From assembly GCA_012932295.1 (NCBI GenBank), contig JAAONU010000001.1, positions 29,760,921 to 29,824,920 of the forward strand: a stretch of 64,000 bases of DNA, read 5' to 3'. Below the pieces are notes generated by a model. The model was given only the letters and a program-made list of their open reading frames with translations, was not told the origin of the DNA and searched no databases. Both the position numbers and the translations under genes were made by a program. Positions 1-53,219 of this stretch are shown one piece after another; within the stretch, counting starts at the first letter, position 1, and every line of letters begins with the position of its first letter. This stretch comes from Cyclina sinensis (Eukaryota; Mollusca; Bivalvia; Venerida; Veneridae).

Positions 1-52
1 ATCTAGACAGCTGAGCCACAGCGCCTGCTTGTAAGGTTGCGTCAAAATTAAT

Positions 53-1572
53 TATGCCCCCACTTCAAAGAAGAGGGGGTATATTGCTTTGCAATTGTCT
101 GTCGGTCGGTCCGTCGGTCCGTAGACCAAATGGTTTCCGACCAATAACTAAAGAATGCTTAGGCCTAGGAACTTCAAACTTAGTAGGATGATTGTCCATC
201 ACCAGTAGATGCCCCTTTTGATTTTGGGGTCAAGGGGTCAAAGGTCAAGGTCACATTGACCTTGTCGGTAGAAACGGTTTCCGACCAATAACTAAAGAAC
301 GCTTAGGCCTAGAAACTTCAAACTTGGTAGGATGATTGTCCATCACTAGTAGATGACCCCTATTGATTTTGGGGTCAAAGGTCAAGGTCACATTGGCCTT
401 GTAGGTAGAAACGGTTTCCGATTAAAAACTAGAGAACGCTTTGACCTAGGTTCACCAAACTTGGTATGCTGGCTGGTCATCACCAGTAGATGACCCCTAT
501 TGATTTTGAGGTCATTAGGTCAAAGGTCAAGATCACAGGGACCTTCATCCTAAAAACGGTTTCCGATCAATAACTAGAGAACGGTTTGACCTAGGTTCAC
601 CAAACACGGTATGCTGGTTGGTCATCACCAGTAGATGACCCCTATTGATTTTGAGGTCATAAGGTCATAAGGTCAAAGGTCAAGCTCACAGGGACCTTCA
701 TCCTAAAAACGGTTTCCGATTAATAACTAGAGAATGCTTTGACCTAGGTTCACCAAACTTGGTATGCTGGTTGGTCATCACCAGTAGATGACCCCTATTG
801 ATTTTGAGGTCATTAGGTCAAAGGTCAAGATCACAGGGACCTTCATCCTAAAAACGGTTTCCGATCAATAACTAGAGAACGGTTTGACCTAGGTTCACCA
901 AACTCGGTATGCTGGTTGGTCATCACCAGTAGATGACCCCTATTGATTTTGAGGTCATAAGGTCAAAGGTCAAGCTCACAGGGACTTCCATCCTAAAAAC
1001 GGTTTCTGATCAATAACTAGAGATTGCTTTGACCTAGGTTCACCAAACTTGGTATACTGGTTGGTCATCACCAGTAGATGACCCCTATTGACTTTGAGGT
1101 CATTAAGTCAAAGGTCAAGATCACAGAGACTTTCATCTTAAAAACGGTTTCCGATCAATAACTAGAGAACGCTTAGGCCTAGAAACTTCAAACTTAGTAG
1201 GATGGTTGTCCATCACCAGTAGATGACCCCTATTGATTTTGGGGTCAAGGGGTCAAAGGTCAAGGTCACATTGACCTTGTAGGTAAAAAACGGTTTCCAA
1301 TCAATAACTTGACAACCCATGCGCCGTTGACCCTCAAACTTCATATCTGCATTTGTCTTGGCCAGTCGATGACCCCTATTGATTTTGGGGTCAAAGGTCA
1401 AGGTCACATGTATGTCAAAACAGTTCAGACCAATTACTTGGCTACCAAATGGCATCGGGTTTTGTGGACTGTGAGACTTACATTTTAGATAACATGTATA
1501 TTTGGTCACTAGGTCAAAAGTCAGTCACAATAATCTGGCCATGTGACTAATTGGCTGCCGACAGGGGGCATA
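53..1572. mobile_element. Tandem-core element with TATGCCCCC termini
   Basis: It begins TATGCCCCC (53-61) and ends GGGGGCATA (1564-1572), an inverted repeat. A subterminal hairpin (57-79, CCCCC-A-CTTC / GAAG-A-GGGGG around AAA) and a GTCGGTCC microsatellite follow at the left end. The core is about eight imperfect ~145-bp tandem copies (about 130-1420). It has no coding capacity and is non-autonomous. Architecture of this kind (short ends, tandem core) is known from bivalve repeats; the family name is not claimed. Confidence 0.7.
130..1420 (+). repeat. ~145-bp tandem repeats with AGGTCA half-site clusters
   Basis: Each unit runs from ACGGTTTCCGA through GACCTAGGTTC and CATCACCAGTAGATGACCCC to an AGGTCA cluster. 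Unit starts are near 131, 274, 410, 555, 708, 853, 998, 1143 and 1288. Several units contain AGGTCA-A-AGGTCA (for example 517-529), the DR1 form of a nuclear-receptor site, and others TCAAGGTCA. Confidence 0.85.
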
Positions 1573-1945
1573 CATGTTTTACAAACATATCTGGTTTTAT
1601 AACTAAAGTATTTATCCCGTGACTAACGGGGTAAATTTTTTACTGATAAAAGTGTGTAAAACTTTATATTTTGATGTTTTTCTGTATCAAAAAATGAATC
1701 AATAACTTAGTTTAAATATCTTCTTCACAATCACAGCAAAAATTTCAAGATGTAAGAACATTTTTTTTTCATCGTCGACCCATCTGTGAGTCAGTAGCTT
1801 TAAGGATAATTGTCTGACCTGTGTAATAAGGAAAATGTTAGAGACAGCTTTTATATACAGATTTCAAAGATATTTCAAATTATTAAAACAAAAGTTTGAA
1901 ATGATAGAATTAATGCATTTACAATTTACTTTTCTTTCATCATAG

Positions 1946-43310
<41,365 letters not shown>

Positions 43311-45240
43311 GAATTGTTGGACTACAGTGTTGTTTGTATAGTGACAGAATATACGTCATGTTCATGACCAATGTGTGAGGACCTGCATTCATATAGTGAA
43401 ACAATAATTCTAACATTTTTATCAAGCTTGGTCAAAAGATTTGAACACTTACTCTTTCAGACCCCTTGTTTCAGGGGAACAGAGAATTGATTTGAGCTAA
43501 GATTCCAACATGTCTTGAGATTCTTGCTGTGTTAGTCACAGATTCCATAGAAATTCTTGTTAAGTGATATGAGATTGACTGTATGTTTAGTGTCTTATGT
43601 TTTTGGCTGTGTTGTCAGTGCCAGGATATCGCATACTTACATACGCCTGTAGTTTTTAAAGAGTAGTTTTAGCTTCTTGTCATATTGCTATTATGAATTC
43701 TTGCATATTTACATACCTTAATGTTTGTTTTGTGCCCAAAGCTTATTTCTTTATTTTAGATTGATGGGGCATTTTATTGTTAAATCAAGACATATTTGAA
43801 AAAAGGACCTAGCTTGAAAATCTCAGAAAATGACATATGTACTGTTTTAATACACAAATACAAGATTAATTGAAATAAGTTCAAAGAATAACAAAGGAAG
43901 ACATAATTGAAAAGGGTTTACCCATCTGTCTTTGTATGTTAACTTCAAACATCTAGGTCTTTGATTTTAGTTTTAAAAAATTGTCCATTTAAAATTGTTG
44001 ATATCAAAATTAAGTGTAGTTATGAATGATATTAGGTCAGTGAGCTTTTCCTAATATTGTGCCGATACTATGACTGGTACCATTATATTGACATTCACAA
44101 ATATACATGTCAGGTCTTTGATTTAAATCTGAAACTTTCTTTTCTAAATCAGACCAGTCTGATTTATAACGATCGATTTTTGGTACGGTATGTGAACTTT
44201 TCCTCACAATGACTAGTACCATGTCCTTGGTGCCCATTCAGCCATAGTACAGTCATAGTACAGGTCCACAATGGCTTTATATCCATTGTTACCATGTTTG
44301 TTACTTTTAACAAGTGAGAACTGTGTTTTTTGAAATTAATGATACATAAATACACCCAGATGTGTTTATATGATAGTAGCGGATACTGTTTTGTCAGTTT
44401 CATTTCAATCTGTCTGTGTGATGAAATGTGTTAGATGTGATGAAAAAAGTCCACAATAAAAAGGTGAAAAAAATATGATCTTTGTCATTAATTTCAAACA
44501 TGCAAAGAGGTAATGTTTCACACCCTATCACAGGAACATCAGCCATACACTGTCTCGCTGTTTCTGATTCATGGATCCAAAGCATGACTGATAAGTTTTT
44601 AGCACATCTGAACAAGACAAGCTAAAGATGAACCTTAATTATACCATGGTGTCTAGTAGCCATCATAACATTTCTCCTTTAAGTGACTTTTCCGAAACTG
44701 TAAGATCAAATGTATCTAAATTTTACAGGAATGATCCTTGTGTGACTCTGAAATGGTTCAAATTGTTTCAGACTAAAATTTTCTTGTTTGAAACTACAAG
44801 TCTGGAATTTTGTACGTAGCATTGTCTTGTGGACCACTACAGAGATTGTTCACATCATACATCTGGGTTCATTACTGGCTGAACTTGTTTTACATAGTAA
44901 TATATAGAAAGCATATGAAAATCTCTTTTCTGGAACCACAAGTTCTGAAATTTTGCATGGGGCATTGCCTAGTTGAACTGACCAATGTTGTTTAAACTTT
45001 GTTCGTGTGATCATTATTGATTCCACCCAAGCAGTCAGGTGTTTTATATAGACAGACTCTGAAAATCTTATCTGAAACCAGAGCAATTACACTTCTGAAA
45101 ATTAGTTTCATTTTCTTGTGAACCTCTACACGTAGATTTTTCAGAATATGCCTTTAGTTTAAACTTATTTATTTTACAGCAGTTTGGAAGCAATGTTTTG
45201 CAGCCTTATTAATCCCTCTCGATGACTGCTTCCTGGGTTA
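43311..45240 (+). other. DDX46 3' UTR and downstream flank
   Basis: No coding exon was recognised. An AATAAA at about 44455-44460 is the best poly(A)-signal candidate seen, but the cleavage site cannot be fixed. 44770-45140 is a weathered internal piece of the AGCTCACCTGAGC-type repeat (the phrase TTTTGCATGGGGCATTG and relatives recur near 26910 and 58360). Minus-strand open stretches at 44037-44403 are short and frame-broken; I could not identify them. Confidence 0.4.
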
Positions 45241-45251
45241 CAATCAGTACA

Positions 45252-45325
45252 CGTGCCGAAAGTGGGATTTGAACCAGCAACTTCCGGATCGGGAGTACGG
45301 CGCTCTAACCCCACGCCCACTACAC
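45252..45325 (-). repeat. tRNA-derived SINE head
   Basis: Reverse complement shows GTGGGCGTGGGGTTAGAGCG (A-box region) and GGTTCAAATCC (45275-45265, B-box). No terminal stem, so it is not a functional tRNA gene. Confidence 0.6.
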
Positions 45326-45500
45326 TTCCAGAACTTTTGGATGATTCTTTTACAAGCCTAAAAGACGTATATTTTATGCCTTTAAAGGTAAAATACTATA
45401 TCTGGTTGTTCAATTTGTACAGAAACCTTTAGTATGTACTTACTGGGGCGTAAAACACGGTATGCAAAAGCTATTTAGATTTTGTATTTATATACGTTAT

Positions 45501-45632
45501 AGTTATCGTTCGAGGAAGAGGTCTGCAGTGTTGTAGACATGTGGAGGGGATTTAGGAACTGAGCGAGCGAGGTTTCCAAATCCCATGACAGGTCTATAAA
45601 CACCATGCAGACCTCTTCCGAGGATGATAACT
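45501..45632. mobile_element. 132-bp foldback MITE
   Basis: AGTTATCGTTCGAGGAAGAG with GTCTGCA at the left returns in inverted form as TGCAGACCTCTTCCGAGG with ATGATAACT at the right, and the inner arms also pair with a few mismatches. The centre is near GAGCGAGCGAG at about 45566. As RNA the whole element folds into one long hairpin. Confidence 0.85.
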
Positions 45633-47518
45633 GACTTACTCACCAGATCTTTTATTTTAAATGAAACAAAGCATTTTTCACTATTTTTCTGTATTTCTGA
45701 GTAAATATTCTTACGGTACAAATACAAATACTATAAAACTGAAACTTTCACACGATGAAAAATATTCTTCTCTCTAGGCAACCGTAAAATAAATTGCAAC
45801 GTCTGTGAAAACATTTACTAGCATAGCATTCTCGTGCATTTGGTTGCATAAGAGATATAATTAATGATCACTGCACGAACAACTCGTGCCTTCTTCTTGC
45901 TTGTGTAGTAGGACTTTGTTGACAACGTATTCGGCGTGTGACATGAACAGTAATCAGATGCATTATTATGGAAGGAAACATTTATGCAAAAATCGTAAGT
46001 TTGGCATTACCATTTTTCTCATAATACAAGTGATTAATATAGCAATGGGGGATATTAGTTGATTATCTGCCCTGAATACTCTCTGATATTACTTTGGTCC
46101 TTCCATTTGGATTCCTCTGCTTTTATCGCTATTTTCTCTTATTCTCTGGTATTGTGATAATTAAGCCTAATTGTTTGCAACAGTGGTAGTCAGGTTACAC
46201 AATAAATTTAGCAACATGTTTTGTTAACACCATTATGTTTGTTTTTGATAATCCTATCTTTTTATTTGATATATAAGTGACAATTTTCACAACTAAAAGT
46301 CAAGACCAACACACTTAAAAACAAGGATAAAGTCAGGATTTCAACTGAAAGGACCAAAGTGCTATTTGGTCTAGCTTTGATGTTATCTAAGTAGGGAAGA
46401 TAATTTGTTATCAGGAATGTCCCTCATCAAATCGCATGCTGCTCTCTACTAATCCAACAAGCCAGTGCCAGACGCTGGGTATAGCCGTATATGGTAATGA
46501 CGGCACGCAAGAAATACACTCCAAGACCTTTCATTCAATATACTTGTTTGAAATTATACTGGCATTCCCGTATTTTACATTAAATACGAAATGAACACCA
46601 ACTATTAAGACAATGGGTCCGGTCGTCGTTCAAATTGCGTTTTGTTTTGTAAACGTATGAAACAGTGATTTTTGCTGTGACGGTAAGTCTTTAAATGAAT
46701 TCCATCTTATTACAGTACTCACTATTTGGTCCATCCAGCATGCAGATCATTAAACATAGCTGAGTGTAAGGTTTTATAGATTTTGTTAGATGGAAAGGTT
46801 ATCAAATGTGCATTGGCTTACATCCACTTTGACACACGTAAATTTTCGCCTGAACAAGGAAACTGTTGCTGAAAATCTCCTAACTTTAACGGAAAAACGT
46901 CATCTAATGAAGCTATTATATCATGATATTATATCCAAACATGTTCAACAATATACAGATTTACCTAAGAACAAAATGTTGGTACTCCGAAAATGGTGAT
47001 GATGACGACTACAATGATGATGACGACGACGATGATGATAGTTGTTATTATTCAGTATACTCAGACAATTACTTTTTTAGTATATTCAAACAAACTAGGA
47101 CAGAACATTTAAGCTGCGTCAAGAGAAAATGTGGCCTCAGTTCATTTGTGTGTTGCACGCATTGCAACTATAACTTTTGTGAAAAACTCTTTGAAGTTTA
47201 GATAAAGAGGTTTGACCAAGAAAACATTCGGAAATTCCTGTAGGAAGTATTTTACCATTTTTGAGTTTGAAATTAGAAATATTTGGCTAGTTTATGTAGA
47301 GAGAGCATAATTTATATCAGAGGGTATTTCGAACAACACGAACAAAAATATGGAAAGTGTCTGTATACATCTGATTTGCACAAGGTTTACAGTTAAACCT
47401 ATTTTCTATTATTTTGTCAACAAAATACCTGATCAGGTTTATAAGTAATTTATAGACCACTTTAAAAAAAAAACAAAAAAAAAAAACGGTATGTAAACAA
47501 TTATTTACTACTCAAATT
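45633..47518. other. Intergenic, nothing firmly recognised
   Basis: Read on both strands. A plus-strand open stretch at 46790-46999 (codes EKRHLMKLLYHDIISKHVQQ) runs into a GATGATGAC repeat; it has no initiator context or recognised family and is left unassigned. Confidence 0.4.
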
Positions 47519-47519
47519 T

Positions 47520-49053
47520 GATAAGGGCCACTTTTTTCTCCGATGATAGCGTCATCAATAAGATAAGCAGGGACATAAATTTAATCCAAAATAAAATTAT
47601 AGTGTTGGCCTTATTGTCATATAATGGAATTATTGATTAGTACACGCATGGCGACACATGAAGCACGGGGAGTTCGTAACCCTCGAAAATCAGGATTTTA
47701 ACGGCATGTATACTGAGTGTACATGTCCGAATATCTGTGTTATTGTTAAAACTTTGCAATGCAGCGTTTGTGAACATTCAATATAATGAATCGAAACCTA
47801 AGAAGGCGGGTTTCGCCTGACGAGATGAATATGGCGTTCGGTATGTTGCAGGCAGACGTGTCCCAGAGCCAGGTTGCCCGCACCTTGAATATGTCCAACA
47901 GCGTTGTTCAACGCAAGTGAAATCGTGTCCAGATCGAAGGAAATGTAGCACATTTACACGGTGGTGGCCGTTCTAGATGTACAACACATGCACAAGACCA
48001 ATATATATTTTTCTTCAGACCCGGCGCAATCGTTTTCAGAACGCTACTTCCTTACAAAACAGCTTCCAGAATGCAACAAATATACGGGTATCTATCCAAA
48101 CAAGAAAAAAACATGCTGCATGAGGCTGATTATGAATGCCAGACGTCCTGCCTTTCCTGTTCGTCTGACGAATAACCACGTCATAGAACGCCTACGTTGG
48201 GTCCGTGACCACGTGCAATGGACACCCCGCAATTGGACCCCAGATTTGTTTACTAATGAGTCTAGATTTTGTCTAGACTTCAGATAGACGTGCCAGAGAG
48301 TAAAGAAGACCGAATTAACGTTTTTGCGCCGGCTTGCATCTCGGAACACGATCGATATTGTGGAGGGTCTGCCATGGTATTGGGAGGATTGTCACTCAAA
48401 TCTGACCACCATATTGTTGATAACGATACCTTAACAGCAGAAAGATATTGTCGCGAGATTCTTGACGTATATGTACGCCCATATGCAGGTGCAGTGGGTC
48501 CAGATTTTATTCTAATGCAAGAAAATCATGGCCCACACACTGCCCTCCTCACTAGCCAATACCTTGCATGTGAAACAATCGAACCCTTGCCTTGGCCTGC
48601 CAGATTCCCTGACCTCAATCCAGTTGAACGTGTCTGGGCCATGCTTCAGAGGGCCGTATCTTGTCGCCCTGTGCAACCGATCACCCTCTAAGAACTTCGT
48701 GCTGCCCTTCAAGAGGAGTGGAATAGAATTCCAAAATTAAAGATCATCTGGCTTATTTATAGCATGCCCAGGTGCTGACAGACTGTAATTAATGCTGTTG
48801 GACCCCGTACAAGATATTGAAACTTTTTCCATGCAGCTTTTTGGGAAATAACCACTTTTACAAATTTCTGCATATTTACGCATTTTCAAGTTTTTTTCCG
48901 CTTAGATAACTTTACAATCATATTCTATTTAAATAATTCAAAATTAGATACCTATTTAATCGATGTTATCAAACAAACACGACTTAATATATCATAAACT
49001 GTTTTGTGCGTTAAGCTAAACAAAAAAAGTTACAGATTACAAAAGTGGCCATC
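47520..49053 (+). mobile_element. Degraded Tc1/mariner-type transposon
   Basis: A broken transposase gene is flanked by GATAAGGGCCACTTTT (47520-47535) and AAAAGTGGCCATC (49041-49053), which match as inverted ends apart from a 3-nt gap. The boundaries are inferred from these ends only. Confidence 0.5.
47786..48740 (+). pseudogene. Tc1-like transposase pseudogene
   Basis: The N-terminal helix-turn-helix part (VSQSQVARTLNMSNSVVQRK) opens at ATG 47786 and meets TGA at about 47918. Later parts lie in different frames: WVRDHVQWTPRNWTPDLFTNES near 48190-48260, then DFILMQENHGPHTALL and LPWPARFPDLNPVERVWAML near 48500-48640. By family comparison the three catalytic acidic positions read Asn (FTNESRF, usually Asp), Glu (QENHGPH, usually Asp) and Glu (NPVE). 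With stops, frameshifts and lost catalytic residues it cannot be active. Confidence 0.85.
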
Positions 49054-49073
49054 TAATTTTAAGTAGAATATGC

Positions 49074-49102
49074 AGAGACGTATATGTAATATATACGTCT
49101 CT
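49074..49102. repeat. Perfect 12-bp inverted repeat
   Basis: AGAGACGTATAT, loop GTAAT, ATATACGTCTCT. It lies just outside the dead Tc1-like element; role unknown. Confidence 0.8.
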
Positions 49103-52100
49103 GGAATATGTCAGTAAATAGTGATAAAGATTTGTGTTTACATTTTATCATCTCTGTTCAGATCAAGTTAGTCGCAATTTCTGATTGCTTCATACAAAAT
49201 TTGTCCTAAGCAAAAGAAAAAAAACCCTGTATCAGACAGTTTGCCTGCCTAGCAGACAAAATCACAGAAAAGTCCCATCGCTTTTTGACAAAATTGCGTT
49301 ACAGGCTTAGTTGTATATTTATTTTTGATTTCGAGAATCTTTCCAATGCTGGATAATTTGATCTTCCGAGGTGTCAGAGTAGATGTCGGCAGCTTGAAAT
49401 GAGATGTACATTTAAGGAGAAGCCATGTCGGCAGTCAGGCCAAGATTTACATTAGGCCCATTCTGGAAGTCTGTGTTACTCGGTGGCGTTCAAGTCCAAG
49501 AAAAAATGTTCATCTTGTAACTAAACTTTCCCTATCACTGAACTTAAAGAGCATGCTGAATGTGTATTCAAAATAAAAATCTTAGTGAGAACTTGACACA
49601 GGCTGTACATATATTTAGTCCATAGAGAAAGGATATCAAATAAAACCATCAATTTGCTAGTGCATGCATTAAAAAAGGAATTATTTTATAAGCGACATTA
49701 ATTTTCATAGCTTGTATTTTTATATACAAAACCAATTTACTTGACAATCATAATACATGTTCAACTTGTTTAAAAAAGATAACTCAGTGACGGCTGTAAT
49801 ACAGCTGGAGTCCTAATTTAGTTATAATATCAATGCAGTCATGTGTATTGAACTTTCTGTTAATTTCTATATGGTTTTGCTTCATGTTTTATCAGTTCAC
49901 CATTTGTCATTCCAGATGCTTGAAGCAGGGCCCTCACTCTACTTTAGGGGAAAGGGGTCCTTAGGTCTCAAGAGGCCAGTTTCCTCTAAGATGGAGATTT
50001 TTGAAGAATTCTGTTTTCATCAACAACCTCATAAATAACAGTTCTCCTTTTAAACAGAGTAAACAGATTAATGTACCACATCACACACATCCATGGTTAG
50101 GAACAGTATGATATTTTGTAACTTTTGTGTTATCTAATTGGGGCCTCAAACAAAATTAACCTTTAAATGATAAAAAAAATAGAGGAAGAATTCAAGCTAC
50201 CCAGTTCAGACTTTGTTTATTCGTCGGTTTCAAATTAGAGAAAATGTATTCTATTTAATGATAACGGGAGGCATTCTGCATACAATGCATTTCTTTTCTA
50301 CTTTTTATTAGTTTGAAATACTTGTTTCGTATTATGTCTTGCGGGAAATATTGCTAAACAAACTTGAATATAAATTGATTAAAAGCATCACATTCTTGAC
50401 ATAGAACACTGGTTCTGAATGACGTTGTTTATATGTTTCAATTGATTACGTATATTTGCTACAATCATCTGGTTATTCATAACCCTGAGCCCAGCAAAGA
50501 ATCAAAATCACACATACATATAGGCCCCGTTATGATGGTACTAAGACAATCGTTATATTGAAAATAACTATTCCTCACCGAACGCGAAGTCAAAAGTAAG
50601 TAAAGATAAAGGAATTATAGAATATGTTCTTTACTGATCGTGCTGGCCATTTGGGAGTCCTTGTAAATCTTCGATTTTTTCACATTATTATAGATTCAAT
50701 TAACTGTTACAAAGCACTACAGAGTATTGACTGTAGATTGACCTACTGCTTACATTTGTCAAACGGTTATAACTCAGCAATGAGAGTATGAATTGTACTG
50801 GCAACTGACACGCATTACCCTATTATCAATCACAATCCAACAAAGTTACAACTGAATCCATCAAACAATTATGGATATAGGACCGGGGAAGGACAGGCTG
50901 CCTGCATTAGTTAAAAAGAGCTATAACTCAGCTATAACTCTGTAGATTATGACTGCAACTGACATATACCGTTCCCCTATTTTTATTTATAATCCAACAA
51001 AGTTGCAACTAAATCCATGCTAACACTTAGGAGTTCTAGATCGGGTCGGACAGACGTGACATAAAAAATAGTTGTTGTTTATTTTTTAGTGGCAATTATC
51101 TCTGCTCGGTTTCGGAAAGACTTTGGCAAAAAATACTATCTTACATTTTTCGAAAAATAATTTCATGTTTATTAACATTCAATATCGTCCCAGTTAAGTT
51201 ATACATGCATGGAGAGTAGCCACAGGAATAAACTAAGTTTAACAGAAGATTGAACATAATTATTATTCCAGTTCATCCAGAGAGCCAGAACCTTGCCGCT
51301 TCAAGCGTGCCAGCGCTTTGATTTATGTCTTAACTGGCAGCTCACATTAAATTTGTGTTTCGACATATCAAATCTGAGCGCACACTGCCGGAAATGATCT
51401 TAGTGAAAAACGTCTCCAACATTACAGTTACCAGGTACCGGTACAAAACACTTGGTGCAAACAGATCCACTGTGGAGAGTAAATTGCAGTACACGAGGTA
51501 AGGAAAGCTTCAAAAGCAACGGATCAGCTTGTTTAACATGGACGGACACAGTCTGCACAACTATTCTTCACTCTGACTTAATCTAATTCTATCTTAAAAG
51601 TAAACTGTTACTTTTCATTGCCAGAGAAAACTGTTACTATTCGTTGCTAGTAGACAAAACCAAGTGCCAAGACATAGATATGACAATTGTGTCAAATGTA
51701 AATGCATGTGTGTGTTGCGGTACGAAGACACTGAAAAAAAAATCACACCCGTCCTGTTCTCTGGAAAATAGTTTTAGTCCACCTCTTTTATCCTGCAATT
51801 TCTGTTGTGTGCATCAACAGGGAAAAACAAACAAAGTGATTTCATGTATTCATCATCATTATGTTTTATTTCCATCAGACCCACAGAAAGACAGATAGAA
51901 ACTGATTTCTCACAACGAATAGTTTAATCGGGATGACACCACATAACAATATAAGGAAATGGCGGGAAAAGCAAAACGCATTTACACTTTTCAAATATGG
52001 TAGTAACGCAAGCGCGTAGCGGGAACGTGGATATTATCGCTACAGTATAATAAGGTTAGCAATATCAAGGTTAGCTTCGTTCATGAACATTTCCAAGAAA

Positions 52101-52580
52101 CAGTCATGATATGAAACAATAATAGCAAACGTTCGAGTGTATATACTTTTAATAAGCACACTCAAGGAATCAACTTAAGTGACAAGGATGGTCAGCTTCT
52201 TTAAAACAAGAACTACTGAGAAAAAAAATCCCTTCATCAGAAGTCATTGGAGTGTCTGTATATTTTAATAATACACAGTCAGTGATATCTACTGCTCCAG
52301 ATATACGCAGGCTCCCTCGGACTCCTCTTGCAAGAAGCCAAACCCTGCAATCTAAGTAAAGCTCTCCCTTGTGCAGTATAATTTCAACTTCAACTTCAAC
52401 TTATTACTGCCAAAAGTCAATACTGACTATACAAAGCAGGGCTTGATATTTATGATATTTTGTATCATTATTTTTTTAAATAGGATTTGAAATTAATAAA
52501 AAAACAATTAACTGATTTTTAGGTCTAAAATATTTACACCCGATCTACCTTTCTTGATCCGTCACTGGTTTAATTTCGAA
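49103..52580. other. Intergenic, with a two-copy repeat
   Basis: Two diverged ~135-bp copies (CTATAACTCAGC, CAACTGACA, AATCCAACAAAGTTGCAACT) lie at about 50755-51060. CAACTTCAACTTCAACTT occurs at about 52385. No exon or RNA gene was recognised in the remainder. Confidence 0.45.
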
Positions 52581-52749
52581 GGTGAAGGTATTAACTCAGT
52601 CATTTCTCTCCTTAATTTTCCCCTTTAAGAGGCCTCAATTTACCTTGCAAAATAACTCCGCCCATTTGTGTAGGTTCCATCGTTCGGAACACTACGTCTA
52701 TCTTCGGAAGTCTAACCGCTGTATTTACGAAATATCCGGAAATAGTCGA

Positions 52750-52866
52750 GCAGTGACGGTCGAAGTTGCAGAAAGGTTTAGCGTCACATTATGCAAATTC
52801 GTGCACGAATTTTTCATTGAGTTTCATCGCTCACTATAAAAGGAAGGTCACACAATAGAAATTCAG
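52750..52866 (+). promoter_or_regulatory. RNA polymerase II core promoter: octamer, TATA box, initiator
   Basis: TATAAAAGG starts at 52835 and an initiator TTCAGTC has its A at 52865, exactly 30 bp apart. Upstream are ATGCAAAT (52791-52798, POU octamer) and two CRE half-sites (TGACG at about 52754, CGTCA at about 52782). Together they predict a start at 52865 for the tandem-exon locus to the right. The prediction is from sequence only. Confidence 0.7.
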
Positions 52867-52982
52867 TCGTGAACGTTCTTTTCAGATGATGTCTCTTGTT
52901 TGTGCATTGTTGTGATGAGAAGCGAATGGCGGGCTAATTTGTTGGTGCTGGAGGGCCATACTGCTTTTTCTACTTAGAGAAG
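52865..52982 (+). other. Predicted untranslated first exon
   Basis: 118 nt from the predicted start to a consensus donor (AGAAG|GTAAGT at 52983). Its ATGs all run into stops within the exon (the first gives MMSLVCALL then TGA; another gives about 20 codons then TAG), so any main ORF must begin further on. The first downstream acceptor of good quality is at 53583. Confidence 0.6.
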
Positions 52983-53219
52983 GTAAGTTGAATTAATACT
53001 TGGACTTTTCAATGTTTTTTTTTAATTTTTATTATGGCTCAATGTGATGTAAACCAGGTAGTCCTTTTGACTTTTTAAACTGAAAAATGTCATTGACACA
53101 GCTTTAATTGGATTGGCAAAATGTCACCTATCTACGTTTTTTTTCTTATTGGAACTATTAAAGCACGCGTTTTCATTTTAAGTTTACATTTAATTTGGTC
53201 TAAAATTGTTCAAATTTTA

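Larger units (their letters stand above)
1..1802. repeat. SINE-related repeat copy interrupted by a tandem-core element
   Basis: Positions 12-52 (CTGAGCCACAGC through CAAAATTAAT) and about 1598-1802 match the two sides of one continuous copy at about 40530-40772. The 40.5-kb copy lacks the ~1.5-kb insert found here, so the two loci form an empty-site/filled-site pair. The window edge cuts the left end of this copy. Confidence 0.75.

Noticed and set aside
46923..47201. ORF with an Asp run
   Set aside because: Driven by a GATGATGAC microsatellite; no start context or family.
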